64,000 bases of DNA from Streptomyces sp. Q6. GTDB taxonomy: Bacteria; Actinomycetota; Actinomycetes; Streptomycetales; Streptomycetaceae. Shown here one piece after another: positions 17,415 to 26,651 of this stretch. The notes below the pieces were generated by a model, which worked only from the letters and a program-made list of their open reading frames with translations, searched no databases and was not told where the DNA came from. The stretch is taken from positions 6,448,001-6,512,000 of the forward strand of contig NZ_CP146022.1 in assembly GCF_036967205.1 (NCBI RefSeq). The letters are read 5' to 3'. Within the stretch, counting starts at the first letter, position 1, and the number at the start of each line of letters is the position of its first letter. The position numbers and the translations under genes were made by a program.

Positions 17415-18085
17415 CAGTGACCGCCCTCCTCTTCAGGACCCTCGGCGAACGCCGCCTCGACCTTCTCGACGTCGTCCGTGCGCATCATCACGTGCACGAG
17501 GTCGCCCTCCTGGAGCACTGTCTGCGACGTCGGCAGGATCGCCTCACCGAGCCGGGTGACGAACGCCACGCGCACGCCCGTCTCCTCCTGGAGGCGGCTG
17601 ATCTTGTGCCCCACCCAGGACGACGAGGCGTGCACCTCGGCGAGCTGGACACCGCCGGTGGGGTCGCGCCACAGCGGCTCGGCCCCGGACGGAAGGAGCC
17701 GGCGCAGCATCTGGTCGGCGGTCCAGCGGACCGTGGCGACCGTCGGGATGCCCAGGCGCTGGTAGACCTCGGCGCGGCGGGGGTCGTAGATCCGCGCCGC
17801 CACGTTCTCGATGCCGAACATCTCGCGGGCCACGCGGGCCGCGATGATGTTGGAGTTGTCACCGCTGGAGACGGCGGCGAAGGCGCCCGCCTCCTCGATG
17901 CCGGCCTCACGCAGGGTGTCCTGGTCGAAGCCGACCCCGGTGACACGGCGGCCGCCGAACCCGGAGCCCAGGCGGCGGAAGGCCGTGGGGTCCTGGTCGA
18001 CCACGGCGACCGTGTGGCCCTGCTGTTCCAGGGTCTGGGCGAGTTGGGACCCTACGCGGCCACAGCCCATGATCACGATATGCAC
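17414..18085 (-). CDS. TrkA/RCK potassium uptake regulator (upstream copy)
   Basis: 223 residues from GTG 18085 (MHIVIMGCGRVGSQLAQTLE). RCK_N with GCGRVG loop and acidic VVDQDP; RCK_C with GHKISRLQEETGVRVAFV; acidic tail EGPEEEGGH. The GTG rather than the ATG 15 bases upstream is chosen because the Rossmann strand starts right there. First gene of a two-gene RCK operon, divergent from the KimA-like permease across about 300 bp, which suggests the three act on one potassium import system. Confidence 0.88.
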   Translation of the reverse strand: MHIVIMGCGRVGSQLAQTLEQQGHTVAVVDQDPTAFRRLGSGFGGRRVTGVGFDQDTLREAGIEEAGAFAAVSSGDNSNIIAARVAREMFGIENVAARIYDPRRAEVYQRLGIPTVATVRWTADQMLRRLLPSGAEPLWRDPTGGVQLAEVHASSSWVGHKISRLQEETGVRVAFVTRLGEAILPTSQTVLQEGDLVHVMMRTDDVEKVEAAFAEGPEEEGGH

Positions 18086-18371
18086 GGCCCTACCCCGCAC
18101 TCCTCATAGGCCTTCTGACCTGCCTAAACGTCCTGCTCATGTCTCTCTCTCGCGGCTCGGTCCAGCCGGGGTGCGGCTCGATCTGGGCACGACGTGAACC
18201 CCGTATGGCTCGCGTCATGACCACCGTATCGGCAATGTGGGCGAAGTCCTCCTTCGCGTAGCGGCCTAGATCGTCGGTGGATACCGGGCTCACGGGTGCA
18301 CGCCGCGTTCGTATTTTGGGCATCCGGAGGAGTTAAGGGGTGGTGGGTGGGCGGCCCCCCGTTCGAACGCT

Positions 18372-18377
18372 TACGAT
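18372..18377 (+). promoter_or_regulatory. -10 box of leaderless KimA-like permease gene
   Basis: TACGAT lies seven bases before GTG 18385. The rest of the 284-bp divergent region shows no credible ORF, and no c-di-AMP riboswitch consensus was recognised. Confidence 0.5.
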
Positions 18378-18384
18378 CCTCTGC

Positions 18385-20430
18385 GTGTCCAAACTGACCG
18401 ACGTGCCCAAACGGATCTTGATCGGGCGCGCTCTGCGCAGTGATCGGCTCGGAGAAACGCTCCTGCCGAAGCGCATCGCACTCCCCGTTTTCGCCTCCGA
18501 CCCGCTCTCCTCCGTGGCGTACGCGCCGGGCGAGGTCCTGCTGGTCCTCTCCATCGCGGGCGTGTCGGCCTACCACTTCAGCCCCTGGATCGCGGTCGCG
18601 GTCGTCGTGCTGATGTTCACGGTCGTCGCCTCGTACCGACAGAACGTGCACGCCTACCCGAGCGGTGGCGGCGACTACGAGGTCGCCAACACCAACCTCG
18701 GCCCGAAGGCCGGGCTCACCGTCGCGAGCGCCCTGCTCGTCGACTACGTCCTGACCGTCGCCGTCTCCATCGCCTCCGGCATCGAGAACCTCGGCTCCGC
18801 GATCCCCTTCGTGGTCGAGCACAAGGTGCTCTGCGCCTGTGCCGTCATCGTGCTGCTCACGCTGATGAACCTGCGCGGTGTGAAGGAGTCCGGCAAGCTC
18901 TTCGCCATTCCGACGTACGTCTTCGTCGCGGGCGTCTTCATCATGATCGCCTGGGGCGCCTTCCGCGGGCTCGTCCTCGACGACACCATGAAGGCCCCCA
19001 CCGCCGACTTCCACATCAAGGCCGAGCACCAGGGCCTCGCGGGCTTCGCGCTCGTCTTCCTGCTGCTGCGCGCCTTCTCGTCCGGCTGTGCGGCCCTCAC
19101 CGGCGTCGAGGCGATCTCCAACGGCGTCCCGGCCTTCCGCAAGCCCAAGTCGAAGAACGCGGCCTCCACGCTCGCGCTCATGGGCGCGCTCGCCGTCACC
19201 ATGTTCTGCGGCATCATCGGCCTCGCCATGGCGACCAACGTCCGCATGGCCGAGAACCCGGCGTCCGACCTGATCCACAACGGCGTCGCGGTCGGTTCGG
19301 GCTACGTCCAGAACCCGGTCATCTCGCAGGTCGCCGAGGCCGTCTTCGGCAAGGGCAGCTTCCTGTTCCTCATCCTCGCGGCGGCCACGGCCCTGGTCCT
19401 CTTCCTGGCGGCCAACACCGCGTACAACGGCTTCCCGCTGCTCGGCTCGATCCTCGCGCAGGACCGCTACCTGCCGCGCCAGCTGCACACCCGCGGCGAC
19501 CGCCTCGCGTTCTCCAACGGCATCGTGCTGCTCGCCGGCGCGGCCATGCTCCTGGTCATCATCTACGGGGCCGACTCGACCCGTCTGATCCAGCTCTACA
19601 TCGTGGGCGTGTTCGTCTCCTTCACGCTGAGCCAGACCGGCATGGTCCGGCACTGGAACCGCCACCTGCGGTCCGAGAAGGACGCCAACAAGCGCCGCCA
19701 GATGGTCCGCTCCCGCGCGATCAACGCGTTCGGCGCGTTCTTCACCGGACTCGTCCTCGTGGTCGTCCTCGTCACGAAGTTCACGCACGGCGCCTGGGTC
19801 GCACTCCTCGGCATGTGCATCTTCTACGCGACGATGACCGCGATCCGTAAGCACTACGACCGGGTCGCCGAGGAGATCGCCGCGCCCGAGACGCCGTCCG
19901 ACGACAGCGTGCGCCCGTCCCGCGTCCACTCGATCGTCCTCGTGTCGAAGATCCACCGCCCGACGCTGCGGGCCCTGGCGTACGCCAAGTTGATGCGTAC
20001 GGACACTCTTGAGGCATTGAGCGTCAATGTTGATCCGGCCGAGACGAAGGCCTTGAGGGAGGAGTGGGAACGTCGAGGTATCGATGTCCCGCTCAAGGTT
20101 CTCGACTCTCCCTACCGGGAGATCACCCGGCCGATCATCGAATACGTGAAGGGCCTGCGCCGCGAGTCTCCGCGCGACGCGGTCAGCGTGATCATCCCCG
20201 AGTACGTGGTCGGCCACTGGTACGAGCACCTGCTGCACAACCAGAGCGCGCTGCGCCTGAAGGGCCGCCTGCTCTTCACTCCCGGGATCATGGTCACCTC
20301 CGTGCCGTACCAGCTGGAGTCCTCCGAGGCCGCCAAGAAGCGGGCCCGCAGGCGCTCCGAGTGGAACGCGCCGGGTGCGGTGCGCCGCGGTCCGGTGGAG
20401 AAGCGCCCCAAGGAGCCCACCAACAAGTAG
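18385..20430 (+). CDS. APC-superfamily permease, KimA-like potassium importer
   Basis: 681 residues: twelve predicted membrane helices (about 40-480), then a soluble alpha/beta C-terminal domain. Conserved pieces ASDPLSSVAYAPGEVLL (helix 1), SYRQNVHAYPSGGGDYEVA and SGCAALTGVEAISNGVPAF match the KimA (YdaO) branch, H+-coupled K+ importers in Bacillus. The C-terminal domain (SIVLVSKIHRPTLRALAYAK to YVVGHWYEHLLHNQSALRL) resembles the cytosolic USP-like domain that binds c-di-AMP in KimA. GTG 18385 is chosen for its -10 box. It is divergent from two RCK genes. Amino-acid transport is the alternative. Confidence 0.85.
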   Translation: MSKLTDVPKRILIGRALRSDRLGETLLPKRIALPVFASDPLSSVAYAPGEVLLVLSIAGVSAYHFSPWIAVAVVVLMFTVVASYRQNVHAYPSGGGDYEVANTNLGPKAGLTVASALLVDYVLTVAVSIASGIENLGSAIPFVVEHKVLCACAVIVLLTLMNLRGVKESGKLFAIPTYVFVAGVFIMIAWGAFRGLVLDDTMKAPTADFHIKAEHQGLAGFALVFLLLRAFSSGCAALTGVEAISNGVPAFRKPKSKNAASTLALMGALAVTMFCGIIGLAMATNVRMAENPASDLIHNGVAVGSGYVQNPVISQVAEAVFGKGSFLFLILAAATALVLFLAANTAYNGFPLLGSILAQDRYLPRQLHTRGDRLAFSNGIVLLAGAAMLLVIIYGADSTRLIQLYIVGVFVSFTLSQTGMVRHWNRHLRSEKDANKRRQMVRSRAINAFGAFFTGLVLVVVLVTKFTHGAWVALLGMCIFYATMTAIRKHYDRVAEEIAAPETPSDDSVRPSRVHSIVLVSKIHRPTLRALAYAKLMRTDTLEALSVNVDPAETKALREEWERRGIDVPLKVLDSPYREITRPIIEYVKGLRRESPRDAVSVIIPEYVVGHWYEHLLHNQSALRLKGRLLFTPGIMVTSVPYQLESSEAAKKRARRRSEWNAPGAVRRGPVEKRPKEPTNK

Positions 20431-20479
20431 CGACCGGTGCATGGCCGGCCGATGAGCAGCCGGACTCGTACCTGGTGAG

Positions 20480-20530
20480 CGGCCGGACGACAGCCACGTA
20501 GACTGGTGGGCTGTTGTCCGGCCGTTTTTT
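20480..20530 (+). terminator. Intrinsic terminator after the permease gene
   Basis: A 16-bp stem with one mismatch (CGGCCGGACGACAGCC against GGCTGTTGTCCGGCCG) is followed by TTTTTT. The 13-base loop contains a TAGACT promoter-like hexamer. Confidence 0.88.
20499..20504 (+). promoter_or_regulatory. Candidate -10 box for the RNA methyltransferase gene
   Basis: TAGACT sits inside the loop of the terminator hairpin, 66 bases before the methyltransferase ATG. The -35 is weak. Transcripts starting here would lack the left arm and escape termination. Confidence 0.4.
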
Positions 20531-20569
20531 CCTACGGCCCGTCCCCTTACGTACTGGAGTCACCCCGCC

Positions 20570-21898
20570 ATGCAGGCAGAACCGAAGAAGTCACTGGTGG
20601 GGGCCGAGTACGAGGTCGAGGTCGGACCCGTCGCACACGGCGGTCACTGCATCGCGCGTACGGCCGAGGGCCAGGTCCTGTTCGTCCGGCACACGCTGCC
20701 CGGCGAGCGCGTCGTGGCCCGCGTCACCGACGGCGAGGAGGGCGCCCGCTTCCTGCGCGCCGACGCCGTCCAGATCCTGGAGGCCTCCAAGGACCGCGTC
20801 GAGGCGCCCTGCCCGTACGCCGGTCCCGGTCGCTGCGGCGGCTGCGACTGGCAGCACGCCAAGCCGGGCGCGCAGCGCCGCCTGAAGGGCGAGGTCATCG
20901 CCGAGCAGCTCAAGCACCTCGCGGGCCTCACGCCCGAGGAGGCCGGCTGGGACGGCACGGTCATGCCGGCCGAGGGCGACAAGCTCCCCTCGGGCGAGGT
21001 CCCGCAGTGGCGCACGCGCGTCCAGTACGCGATCGACGCGGACGGCAACGCCGGTCTGCGCCGCCACCGCTCCCACGAGGTCGAGCCGATCGAGCACTGC
21101 ATGATCGCCGCCGAGGGCGTCTCCGAGCTGGGCATCGAGCAGCGCGACTGGTCCGGCATGAAGTCCGTCGACGCGATCGCGGCGACCGGATCCCAGGACC
21201 GCATGGTGATCCTGGAGCCGAAGCCCGGCGCACGGCTGCCCCTCGTCGAGCTGGACAAGCCGGTCTCCGTGATGCGCGTCGGCGAGAAGGACGGCGGCGT
21301 GCACCGTGTGCACGGCCGCGCCTTCGTCCGCGAGCGCGCCGACGACCGCACGTACCGCGTCGGCAACGGCGGCTTCTGGCAGGTCCACCCGAAGGCGGCG
21401 GACACCCTCATGCGCGCGGTGATGCAGGGCCTGCTGCCCCGCAAGGGCGACACGGCCCTCGACCTGTACTGCGGCGTCGGCCTGTTCGCGGGCGCCCTCG
21501 CCGACCGCGTCGGCGAGAAGGGCGCGGTGCTCGGCATCGAGTCCGGCAAGCGCGCGGTCGAGGACGCCCGGCACAACCTGGAGTCCTTCGACCGGGTCCG
21601 CATCGAGCAGGGCAAGGTCGAGGCGGCCCTGCCGCGCACCGGCATCACCGAGGTCGACCTGATCGTCCTCGACCCGCCGCGGGCCGGCGCCGGCAAGAAG
21701 ACCGTCGCCCACCTCGCGACGCTGGGCGCCCGCCGCATCGCCTACGTGGCCTGCGACCCGGCCGCGCTGGCGCGTGACCTGGGGTACTTCAAGGAGGGCG
21801 GGTACAAGGTGCGGACGCTGCGGGCGTTCGATCTGTTCCCGATGACGCATCACGTGGAGTGCGTCGCGATCCTTGAGCCCGCCGCGAAGGGTGCCTGA
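20570..21898 (+). CDS. Class I SAM-dependent RNA uracil-C5 methyltransferase (TrmA/RumA family)
   Basis: 442 residues: TRAM domain (residues 5-65, VEVGPVAHGGHCIARTAEGQ), a Fe-S-type Cys cluster (CPYAGPGRCGGC at about 82-93, with a fourth Cys in IEHCMIA), then the Rossmann methyltransferase with ALDLYCGVGLFAGAL (SAM), LIVLDPPRAGAG and the catalytic Cys in YVACDPAALARDL. It makes m5U in rRNA or tRNA; the exact position is not decidable. ATG 20570 follows CTGGAGTCACCCCGCC. It is convergent with the LysR gene (14 bp). Confidence 0.93.
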   Translation: MQAEPKKSLVGAEYEVEVGPVAHGGHCIARTAEGQVLFVRHTLPGERVVARVTDGEEGARFLRADAVQILEASKDRVEAPCPYAGPGRCGGCDWQHAKPGAQRRLKGEVIAEQLKHLAGLTPEEAGWDGTVMPAEGDKLPSGEVPQWRTRVQYAIDADGNAGLRRHRSHEVEPIEHCMIAAEGVSELGIEQRDWSGMKSVDAIAATGSQDRMVILEPKPGARLPLVELDKPVSVMRVGEKDGGVHRVHGRAFVRERADDRTYRVGNGGFWQVHPKAADTLMRAVMQGLLPRKGDTALDLYCGVGLFAGALADRVGEKGAVLGIESGKRAVEDARHNLESFDRVRIEQGKVEAALPRTGITEVDLIVLDPPRAGAGKKTVAHLATLGARRIAYVACDPAALARDLGYFKEGGYKVRTLRAFDLFPMTHHVECVAILEPAAKGA

Positions 21899-21912
21899 CC
21901 TGCGCTGCGAGG

Positions 21913-22821
21913 TCAAGGCTGAGCTGTCCCGGTTTTCGTTCCGGCGACAGCTCCTACGACCTCCAAGAAGGCTCGGACGCGACCGCTCTGCGCCTGCTTG
22001 AGCCAGATCGGCGCGTAGTCACACGGCATGCGCTCACGGACCGGCACCCAGACGACGCCGGGGAGACGGTGGTACGGCTCCGCGTCCCTGTTGGCGAGCG
22101 AGACCCCCTGCCCCGCTCCCACCAGCAGGGGGATCTCCTGCCAGGAGGTCGCCTGGTGCCCGTGATGGATGGGGCGGCCTGAGGGCGTGTGCCGCGGAAA
22201 GTGGTGATCCGACCAGTACTGCGGTACAGAACCACCGATGGTGAGCAGTGTCACCAGGGCGAGGTCCTCCAAGGAGACGGACGCACAGCGGGCGAAGGGG
22301 TGCTCGCTGGGCACCATCAGTGCCCGTTCGCAGGTGATCAGTGTCGGGCCTGCCACCAAATCGGCTTCCTGGAGCGGAAGTTCGGTTATCTGGACGTGGA
22401 CCCCTCCACTGCGGAGCGAGCTGAAGGGGGAGGAGAGCTGGATCTCCTGGATCAGCAGCTCGCAGTCCGGGTACGCCGCCTTGAACGGTTCCAGGGATCG
22501 GAGAATCAGGTTGGCCGCCATGGGGCTGGAATAGCCGACACGTAGTTCCCCGGTGACGCCTCTCCCCGCTGCGACGGCGCGTGCCAGCGCCGCGTCCATC
22601 TGCCGGCGGACGGGCAGGAGATCATCACAGAGCTGCTGTCCGACCATCGTCGGCACGACGCGGCGACTGGTGCGCTCGAAGAGCTGAACGCCGACGCGAC
22701 GTTCGAGTTTGCGGATGATCTGGCTGACCCTGCCGACGGAGACGCCCAGCCGGTCGGCGGTACGGCCGAAGTGCAGCTCCTCGGCCAGGGTCAGCAGTGC
22801 CTCCCACTCCTGCCGTTCCAT
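21913..22821 (-). CDS. LysR-family transcriptional regulator
   Basis: 302 residues: N-terminal winged HTH (EWEALLTLAEELHFGRTADR, LGVSVGRVSQIIRKLERRVG) and a periplasmic-binding-type effector domain from about residue 90 (LRVGYSSPMAANLILRSLEP). ATG 22821 is preferred over 22833 because AGGGGG lies just upstream. LysR regulators usually control a divergent neighbour; here that neighbour is the broken MFS gene at 23.0 kb, so the regulator may have lost its original target. Confidence 0.9.
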   Translation of the reverse strand: MERQEWEALLTLAEELHFGRTADRLGVSVGRVSQIIRKLERRVGVQLFERTSRRVVPTMVGQQLCDDLLPVRRQMDAALARAVAAGRGVTGELRVGYSSPMAANLILRSLEPFKAAYPDCELLIQEIQLSSPFSSLRSGGVHVQITELPLQEADLVAGPTLITCERALMVPSEHPFARCASVSLEDLALVTLLTIGGSVPQYWSDHHFPRHTPSGRPIHHGHQATSWQEIPLLVGAGQGVSLANRDAEPYHRLPGVVWVPVRERMPCDYAPIWLKQAQSGRVRAFLEVVGAVAGTKTGTAQP

Positions 22822-23016
22822 GATCCCCCTCATCGTTTAGCCCTGTTGCACGGTACTTCAGCAGATCGGCGTTGTTCCAGGCGCGAGCGGCGAACAAGGT
22901 TGTTGGCGTTCCCAGTCGAACGTCAAGCGATCAAGGGGTGCCGTGGCGTGGCGGAAGTTCTGAACCCTCTCGTACACACCTCCCATGGCGGGGAAGTGCA
23001 AGACGGTGCAAGGGGT

Positions 23017-23519
23017 ATGACGAGGCGTCAGCCTGCGGTGCTCGCCGTCGGCGTGGCCGCCACCCCTGTGGCGGTCATGGACTCGTTCCTCGTGAACGTC
23101 GCCGTCCCCTCCCTGCGGGACGATCTCCAAGTCGACTGCGCGCAGGTGGAGTTGGTCGTCGGCGGAATCGCACTCTTCAGCCTGTCCTCACTCGGAGCGG
23201 GGCCTGCCCCGGCCTCCTGGCCGCTCATCGCCTTTCGCGTGATCCAGGCTGTCGGCGCGGCCTTGTTCTATCCGCAGGTGCTTGCCGTGATGCGGGACTC
23301 CCTGCGCGGACGCGCGCAGACGCGGCCTTCGCGGTGTCCGGCGCCGTGATCGGCCTCGCCTCGATCGCGGGCCAGGTCGTCGGCGGCCTGTCGTTCGGCC
23401 TGGTCCTCTTCGGTCTCGGCTGGCGCTGGATCTTCCTCGCCATCTCGGTCCCGGTGTTCGCGCTGTTCGTCCGCGGGAGCCGCGCGTGGCCCGCTGGTGC
23501 GGGCTCAGCCCGCGAGTGA
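23017..23519 (+). pseudogene. Frameshifted, internally deleted MFS transporter
   Basis: From ATG 23017 the first frame reads like the start of an MFS exporter (VLAVGVAATPVAVMDSFLVN, VAVPSLRDDLQVD, VQLVVGG-like helix). It then jumps to LIAFRVIQAVGAALFYPQVL, lacking about two helices. Around 23310-23330 homology shifts into another frame (AFAVSGAVIGLASIAGQVVG, LFGLGWRWIFLAISVPVFA), and it stops at 23519, far short of the usual 400-500 residues. It lies divergent from the LysR gene and was probably its regulated target. Non-functional as a transporter. Confidence 0.7.
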
Positions 23520-23550
23520 GCGGTGAGCCCGCACTGCGCACCTTTATCGG

Positions 23551-23627
23551 TACCAGGGTTCCCTTAATGGGGCTCGCGTGCTACTTTTCCCGAGCGTAAT
23601 GGTACTCAAGTCCCGTTAGAGGGTTCC
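23551..23627. promoter_or_regulatory. Repeat-bearing promoter region of the DHA2 exporter
   Basis: The 171-base gap before the exporter contains GGTACCAGGGTTCCC and, about 50-65 bases on, GGTACT and a second AGGGTTCC. This is consistent with a pair of repressor half-sites, but the match is imperfect and no repressor gene is adjacent. Confidence 0.3.
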
Positions 23628-23690
23628 TGGTCTGTCACCCCTGCCTTGTCCGTACAGGGCGCAAGCCCGCAACTCCGAAGAAGGAATGTC

Positions 23691-25172
23691 ATGTCTGCAA
23701 CCAGTGCCGAGACGCGCTCGTCCGCGTCCGCGACCTCCGACCGGGCCAGAATCGAGCCCGAATCCCAGCGACTCACCGGCCGGTTGAAGCTGGTCCTCGC
23801 GGTGCTCCTGGTCGCCCAGTTCATGCTGGCCGTCGACTTCTCGATCCTGAACGTGGCGCTGCCCGCGATCGGTGACGGCCTCGGCTTCTCCCTCGCGAAC
23901 CTGCAGTGGATCGCTACGGCCTTCGCGCTCTCCGCCGCCGGTTTCACCCTCTTCTTCGGGCGCATCGGCGACCTGATCGGCCGCAAGAAGATCTTCATCG
24001 GCAGCCTCGCCCTGCTGGGACTCTCCTCGCTGGCCGGCGGCCTCGCCACCAGCCCGGAAGTGCTCCTCGCCGCCCGCGTCGCCCAGGGACTCGCGACGGC
24101 CGCGGCCACCCCTGCGGGCCTGTCCCTGCTGACGACCTCCTTCGCCGAAGGGCCGTTGCGGCAGAAGGCGCTCGGCATCAACGGCGCGCTGATGTCGGCC
24201 GGCTTCACCACCGGCGCCATCCTCGGCGGCGTACTGACCGACCTGCTCTCCTGGCGCTGGGCGTTCTTCATCAACGTGCCCGTCGCTCTCGCCGTCGTCT
24301 TGATCGCCCCGACCGTCATCAAGGAGTCCAAGCCGGCCGCCCGCCCCAGGCTCGACCTGCCCGGCGCGCTCGCCGTCACCCTCGGTCTGCTCGGCCTCGT
24401 CTACGGCCTGACCCAGGCCGGCGAGTACGGCTGGTCCCACCCGCACGCACTGCTCGGCCTGGCCGCAGGCGTGGTCTTCCTGGCCGCGTTCTTCCTGGTC
24501 GAGCGGAAGGTCGCCGAACCGCTTGTGCCGCTGCGCACCCTCGGCCGCCGCACCGTCGCCTGGGGCAACGTGCTGGGCCTGCTCGCCTTCGTCACCGAGA
24601 CCTCGCTGGTCTACCTGCTCACCCTGTACCTGCAGAAGACGCTCGGCTTCTCACCGCTCGCGGCCGGTGTCTCCTTCGGCGTCCTGGGCATCGGCACCGT
24701 CGTCGGCGGCCTGCTCGCGCCGAAGGTGATCGCGCGGACGTCGACCCTGACCGCCCTGGTCGCCGGCGGCGTCATCCAGACGGTCTTCACCGCGGCCCTG
24801 CTCTTCCTCGGTACGACGACCGGCGCCTCCCTCGCCCTGCTCCTGCCCGCCACCTTCTTCGGCGGCGTCGGCAACATGCTCGTCATCGTCGGCTTCATGG
24901 TCACCGCCACCAGCGGGCTCCCGGACGCCGAACAGGGCCTGGCCACCGGCCTGGCGTCCATGTCCCAGCAGGTCGGCATCACGATGGGCACCCCGATCAT
25001 GTCCGCCGTCGTCACCGCCACCACCGCGGGCGCGGCCACGGCCTCCGCCGTTCACCACGGCGTCACCGTGGCCATCGCCGTCAACGCCGCCCTGGTCCTG
25101 CTCGGCGTCGTCCTCGCGGCGCTCTTCCTGCGCACCCGCACGAACACACCGGAGAGCCGGCCCGGCTCCTGA
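23691..25172 (+). CDS. MFS drug exporter, DHA2 (EmrB/QacA) family
   Basis: 493 residues, 14 predicted membrane helices. The first helix has AQFMLAVDFSILNVALPAIG (the D1-type Asp), followed by WIATAFALSAAGFTLFFGRI and motif A GRIGDLIGRKKIF. LSWRWAFFINVPVALAVVLI matches the DHA2 motif near helix 6. Such proton antiporters export drugs, dyes or secondary metabolites. ATG 23691 has GAAGGA upstream; longer frames are unlikely. The esterase operon follows 52 bases after the stop and could be co-transcribed. Confidence 0.92.
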   Translation: MSATSAETRSSASATSDRARIEPESQRLTGRLKLVLAVLLVAQFMLAVDFSILNVALPAIGDGLGFSLANLQWIATAFALSAAGFTLFFGRIGDLIGRKKIFIGSLALLGLSSLAGGLATSPEVLLAARVAQGLATAAATPAGLSLLTTSFAEGPLRQKALGINGALMSAGFTTGAILGGVLTDLLSWRWAFFINVPVALAVVLIAPTVIKESKPAARPRLDLPGALAVTLGLLGLVYGLTQAGEYGWSHPHALLGLAAGVVFLAAFFLVERKVAEPLVPLRTLGRRTVAWGNVLGLLAFVTETSLVYLLTLYLQKTLGFSPLAAGVSFGVLGIGTVVGGLLAPKVIARTSTLTALVAGGVIQTVFTAALLFLGTTTGASLALLLPATFFGGVGNMLVIVGFMVTATSGLPDAEQGLATGLASMSQQVGITMGTPIMSAVVTATTAGAATASAVHHGVTVAIAVNAALVLLGVVLAALFLRTRTNTPESRPGS

Positions 25173-25224
25173 ACCCGGACCGCGCCGCAGACCCATCCGC
25201 TCGGCCCGGAAGGACCTCGCCACC

Positions 25225-26085
25225 ATGGTTCGGGACGCGCCCACCACTTCCACGCCCTCCGCCGGGACCGCGGTCCACTGGCAGCAGGTCATGCTGCCGG
25301 CCGCACATCCGGTGCCGGCTCGCATGTACCGCCCTGGCACGGCCCGTACGTCGCAGCAGGAGCACGGCTGGCTGGTGTGGGCGCACGGCGGAAGCTGGCA
25401 GTACGGTTCCGCGGCCCAGTGGCACGCCGTCACCCACCGTCTCGCCTCCCTGTCCGGTTGGAACGTCCTGAGCGTCGACTACCGGCTGGCCCCGGAGCAC
25501 CCGTATCCGGCCCCTCTGGAGGATCTCCGCGCCGCCGTCGACTGGGCGCGACAGCGCCCCGGCGCGCAGGTCTCCGTCGCGGTGGGAGGTGACAGCGCCG
25601 GCGCCACGCTGGCCGCATGCGTCGCACTGGCGGAACGCGACCGGGGTCGGCCGCTCGCGGCGCAGCTGCTGGCCTATCCACCGCTGGATCCCGACTGCAC
25701 CGCCGCCAGTTATCGCCGCGACCCCCTGGGGTTCCCGCACCCCGCCCAGTTGCGCCTGGCCTGGCGCGCCTGGCGCGGAGCGTCGCCCGGCCTCGTATCC
25801 ACCTCCGACGGAACGCCCCTCCACCGCACGCCGTTCGACGCCTGCTCCCTGGCCGGCGTGGCGCCCGCCGTCCTCGCCGTAGGGGCAGAGGATCCGGTAG
25901 CCGACGACGTCGTGGAGTACGCCGCCAGGCTCCGTGACGCGTCCGTGCCCGTCCGCCTCGTCCAACCGCCGCACACAGGTCATGCCGACCTGCTCCGGCC
26001 ACACAGCCGCCTGCTGCCGATTCTCGGCACCGCGCTACGCGACCTCCGCTCGACGTCGCCTTCCGAGGAGGAATCCGCCCGATGA
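25225..26085 (+). CDS. Alpha/beta hydrolase (HSL-like esterase)
   Basis: 286 residues of the hormone-sensitive-lipase esterase family: oxyanion motif HGGSWQYGS, VDYRLAPEHPYPAPLEDL, nucleophile elbow GGDSAGATLA (Ser), acid in AVGAEDPVADDV and His in PHTGHADL. The triad is complete. It likely hydrolyses a short-chain ester or acyl group of a small molecule. AAGGA precedes ATG 25225. First of four genes with overlapping ends (ATGA, ATGA, GTGA), followed by an unknown protein, a luciferase-like monooxygenase and an MFS transporter. Confidence 0.9.
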   Translation: MVRDAPTTSTPSAGTAVHWQQVMLPAAHPVPARMYRPGTARTSQQEHGWLVWAHGGSWQYGSAAQWHAVTHRLASLSGWNVLSVDYRLAPEHPYPAPLEDLRAAVDWARQRPGAQVSVAVGGDSAGATLAACVALAERDRGRPLAAQLLAYPPLDPDCTAASYRRDPLGFPHPAQLRLAWRAWRGASPGLVSTSDGTPLHRTPFDACSLAGVAPAVLAVGAEDPVADDVVEYAARLRDASVPVRLVQPPHTGHADLLRPHSRLLPILGTALRDLRSTSPSEEESAR

Positions 26086-26651
26086 CTCACACCGACTCCG
26101 CAGCCCGCGCCATCGGACCCGTGGGCCCTGAGGCGCCCTCACCACTGGCAGCCCTCGTGCGCCACTTCACCGACCTGCGCGACGGCACACACGGAGGGCA
26201 CCGCGACCGGCCCGCCAAGGAAGGCCGTTTCCAGGAGGCGGCCTTCCTCCTCGACGCCCCCGCGCGCCAGGTCCTCGCCGAGTTCAACACCCACCTGCTG
26301 CTGAACACCGGAGCCGTGCACGCCACCGGCCTGCGTCGTGACCAGCACGGGGGCAGCCACGCCACCTGGAATCTGACCTGGCCCGAACAGAGTCGCGCGG
26401 GCATCTCCCCGCTCACGCTCCACGCCCACTACGGCGCGGGCTTCCACCACCCCCACCTGCGCGGCGCCACCGTCGCCGACTGGCCCCTCAACGTCTTCAC
26501 CCCCGAACAGGCCGACGAACTCGTCCCCACGCTCCGCGCCATCGTCGCCGCCGACCTGCACAACCTCGTCTTCCAGCGCGACTGGCGCATCGTCCCGGCC
26601 CTCCACGCCCATCCTCGCCCGCACCACCCCCAAGGACCCCAGCCGCGATGA
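26082..26651 (+). CDS. Uncharacterised His-rich soluble protein
   Basis: 189 residues, not recognised. There is no signal or membrane segment. It has 18 or so histidines, several clustered (LHAHYGAGFHHPHLRG; at the end HAHPRPHHPQGPQPR). The central region reads EFNTHLLLNTGAVHATGLRR and SHATWNLTWPEQSRAG; the C-terminal part DWPLNVFTPEQADELVPTLR and LHNLVFQRDWRIVPALH. Both ends overlap neighbours by ATGA, so it is translated in step with the esterase and the flavin monooxygenase. A metal-binding or accessory role is conceivable but unproven. Confidence 0.75.
   Translation: MTHTDSAARAIGPVGPEAPSPLAALVRHFTDLRDGTHGGHRDRPAKEGRFQEAAFLLDAPARQVLAEFNTHLLLNTGAVHATGLRRDQHGGSHATWNLTWPEQSRAGISPLTLHAHYGAGFHHPHLRGATVADWPLNVFTPEQADELVPTLRAIVAADLHNLVFQRDWRIVPALHAHPRPHHPQGPQPR

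Noticed and set aside
18101-18384. ydaO-type c-di-AMP riboswitch before the KimA-like permease
   Set aside because: Looked for because of gene function, but no conserved riboswitch segments were recognised; the leaderless -10 box also leaves no room for a leader. A covariance-model search would settle it.
23017-23349. Short MFS-like ORF as a functional gene
   Set aside because: Homology continues in another frame after about 23320 and helices are missing, so it is called a pseudogene.
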